From Nymphaea colorata (lineage: Eukaryota > Streptophyta > Magnoliopsida > Nymphaeales > Nymphaeaceae), in the NCBI RefSeq assembly GCF_008831285.2, contig NC_045146.1, positions 5,094,972 to 5,158,971 of the forward strand: a stretch of DNA of 64,000 nucleotides, given 5' to 3'. Position 1 is the stretch's first letter. Each line of letters opens with the position of its first letter. Shown piece after piece: positions 63,396 to 64,000 of the stretch. The position numbers and the translations under genes are program-made. The notes beneath the pieces were generated by a model. The model was given only the letters and a program-made list of their open reading frames with translations, was not told where the DNA came from and searched no databases.

Positions 63396-64000
63396 CCTAT
63401 TCTAACGCTTCCATCAGGTCATTCCGGTTTTGTGGTGTACACTGATGCTTCGGGGATCGAATATGGTTGTGTGTTGATGCAGCATGGCCGTGTAGTGGCT
63501 TATGCATCAAGACAGTTGAAAACCAATGAGCAACACTACCCCACTCATGATTTGGAGTTGGGAGCAATCGTATTCGCATTGAAGATGTGGAGACACTATC
63601 TTTATGGTGCAACATTCGAGGTGTTTACAGATCACAAGTCTCTGAAGTATATATCCTCACAAAGGGATCTCAACTTGAGGCAAAGAAGATGGATCGAATA
63701 TTTAAAGGATTATGATTTCACCATATCGTATCATCCAGGCACGGCGAATGTGGTGGCAGATGCGTTGAGCAGGCATGCCAAGGCGACAATGTGCAGTATC
63801 TTGACTCGTTCTTGGACATTATTGCAAGATGTGATAGCTTGGCAGCCTTGCATATGTGATGAGCACAAGGCAACGATGACAGCCTTGATACGACGTCCTT
63901 TGATGGAGGAACTTGTAATGAAGCAAAAGGAAGATTCAGAGTTTGCTAAGAACATGAAAGCAAGCCAGAAGAACGATTCTCTTTGGCATCAAGATGAAGA
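63396..64000 (+). pseudogene. pol RNase H fragment, second copy, cut by window end
   Basis: RNase H motifs match the first copy with only two substitutions over about 540 bp. The frame is still open at the last base. The positions of the first copy's two stops fall just outside the window, so I cannot tell whether this copy shares them. Confidence 0.85.

Larger units (their letters stand above)
54304..64000 (+). mobile_element. tandem array of a deletion-derivative Ty3/gypsy chromovirus (LTR-int-LTR-int)
   Basis: The order is LTR (54304-57343), internal region (57344-59825), LTR (59826-62894), then a second internal region (62895 to window end). Each LTR is followed by the primer site tggtatcagagcc. 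The internal regions contain only the start of gag joined to RNase H, then integrase and chromodomain; most of gag, all of protease and all of reverse transcriptase are missing at the same junction in both copies. Pol sequence and the long (about 3 kb) LTRs resemble the Del/Tekay chromovirus clade. The array runs past the end of the window. Confidence 0.9.

Overview
The window is nuclear DNA from a flowering plant. The evidence is GT-AG introns with AT-rich interiors, a SHOC1 meiosis gene, a plant-type eS26 gene with a telo-box promoter, Ty3/gypsy chromovirus retrotransposons with tRNA-Met primer sites, MITEs and a tRNA-derived SINE. Low GC in genes and introns argues against a grass; I cannot place the species.

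Layout. (1) 1453-5993 (+) is the 3' part of a coiled-coil protein of the NT-C2 / 'myosin heavy chain-related' family, whose N-terminal domain lies upstream of the window. (2) 6622-16975 (-) is SHOC1, the XPF-like ZMM crossover protein, convergent with the first gene. From memory, the Arabidopsis homologues carry adjacent locus numbers (AT5G52280/AT5G52290), so this looks like conserved microsynteny. (3) 16976-20192 is intergenic, with a MITE candidate, a dispersed repeat and two mirror-image composite microsatellites. (4) 20193-27123 (+) is a seven-exon, 482-residue plant-conserved protein of unknown function. (5) 27915-32950 (-) is a decayed Ty3/gypsy element. (6) 35771-41908 (+) is a seven-exon HSP20/alpha-crystallin-domain protein with a transit-peptide-like N terminus. 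(7) 44459-44704 (+) is a small secreted cysteine-rich protein. (8) 51104-52187 (-) is ribosomal protein eS26 in five coding exons. (9) From 54304 to the end is a tandem LTR-retrotransposon array, LTR - internal - LTR - internal. Both internal regions carry the same deletion of most of gag, protease and reverse transcriptase, but keep RNase H, integrase and chromodomain.

The genes do not form a pathway. SHOC1 acts in meiotic crossover formation and eS26 in translation; the others have chaperone-like, cytoskeletal/organelle-tethering-like or unknown roles. Exon models were built by hand from splice signals, reading-frame phase and family resemblance. Coordinates are exact where phase closes, and are flagged where they do not. 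The most unusual parts are the tandem deletion-derivative retroelement array, two phase-consistent but mutually exclusive exon paths and a likely one-base lesion in SHOC1, and a 93-bp duplication that copies a splice donor in the HSP20-like gene.
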